Source: JAJPKK01 sp963824905 (GTDB taxonomy: Bacteria > Pseudomonadota > Alphaproteobacteria > Rhizobiales > Xanthobacteraceae). Taken from it: DNA of 64,000 nucleotides. Where the stretch lies: the NCBI GenBank assembly GCA_963824905.1, contig CAWGRH010000014.1, positions 372,001-436,000 of the forward strand. Direction: 5' to 3'. Positions within the stretch are counted from its first letter, which is position 1. Each line of letters begins with the position of its first letter. Positions 63,991-64,000 of the stretch are shown here, one piece after another. The notes beneath the pieces were generated by a model that was given only the letters and a program-made list of their open reading frames with translations, did not search any database and was not told the DNA's origin. The translations under genes and the position numbers were made by a program.

Positions 63991-64000
63991 GTGAACGATT
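63991..64000 (+). CDS. Possible start of parB, cut by the window edge
   Basis: GTG at 63991 follows AGGGGAC by 3-4 bases, a fair ribosome-binding site, and parB is expected immediately after parA. Only three codons are visible, so the call rests on position alone. Confidence 0.3.

Overview
The window is GC-rich, densely coded bacterial chromosome. It suggests an alphaproteobacterium of the order Hyphomicrobiales (Rhizobiales), probably in the Xanthobacteraceae/Nitrobacteraceae neighbourhood. The grounds are gene orders typical of that group: maf/coaE/dnaQ and the PPSR gene next to hemE; rho, mnmE, mnmG, rsmG, parA; rplU-rpmA-GNAT-obg; and cycM/kdsB/pheA. TctC (Bug)-type binding proteins and several families of palindromic intergenic repeats point the same way. 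No rRNA, tRNA, CRISPR array, prophage or complete insertion sequence was seen.

Layout. Bases 1-7.3 kb carry two separate sulfite-oxidase-fold molybdoenzyme loci (one with a b-type cytochrome, one sorAB-like), an MHYT-PAS-GGDEF-EAL c-di-GMP protein and leuB. 7.4-16 kb holds an IlvD/Edd dehydratase, a HicB antitoxin with an unrecognised small partner, asd, an L,D-transpeptidase, a frameshifted nuclease, an SDHAF4-like protein, rsmB and a frameshifted heparinase II/III gene. 16.2-27.2 kb is catabolic: an amidohydrolase/UbiD pair, then a citramalyl-CoA-lyase-like gene facing a mesaconyl/itaconyl-CoA hydratase-like gene, a CoA-transferase and a TctC-type binding protein, followed by a patatin and an oxidoreductase with another TctC protein.

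27.3-34.7 kb has rplU-rpmA-GNAT-obg, then a three-gene set matching the URC uracil-degradation pathway (GTP-cyclohydrolase-II-like, DUF1688, uracil phosphoribosyltransferase), then lptG. 34.9-44.3 kb (minus strand) has a GmhB-like phosphatase, an amidohydrolase and a five-gene yejABEF-like peptide ABC transporter operon with two tandem binding proteins. 44.5-48.4 kb has a membrane-anchored cytochrome c, kdsB, pheA, a GlcG/HbpS protein and a UspA-family protein.

48.5-64 kb is the chromosome origin/partition region. dnaQ-coaE-maf-PPSR run away from a 353-bp non-coding interval before hemE, which is the usual alphaproteobacterial oriC position. It is followed by hemE-hemJ, rho, a PAP2 protein, a YyaL-type thioredoxin protein, mnmE, mnmG, rsmG and parA. 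Two perfect 14-bp parS palindromes lie 8-11 kb from the putative oriC, one of them inside rsmG codons. Four genes (SNase-like, heparinase-like, mnmG, rsmG) show single-base frame breaks in otherwise well-conserved reading frames. At least three look like one extra base in a short homopolymer, so sequencing or assembly error is as likely as real decay.
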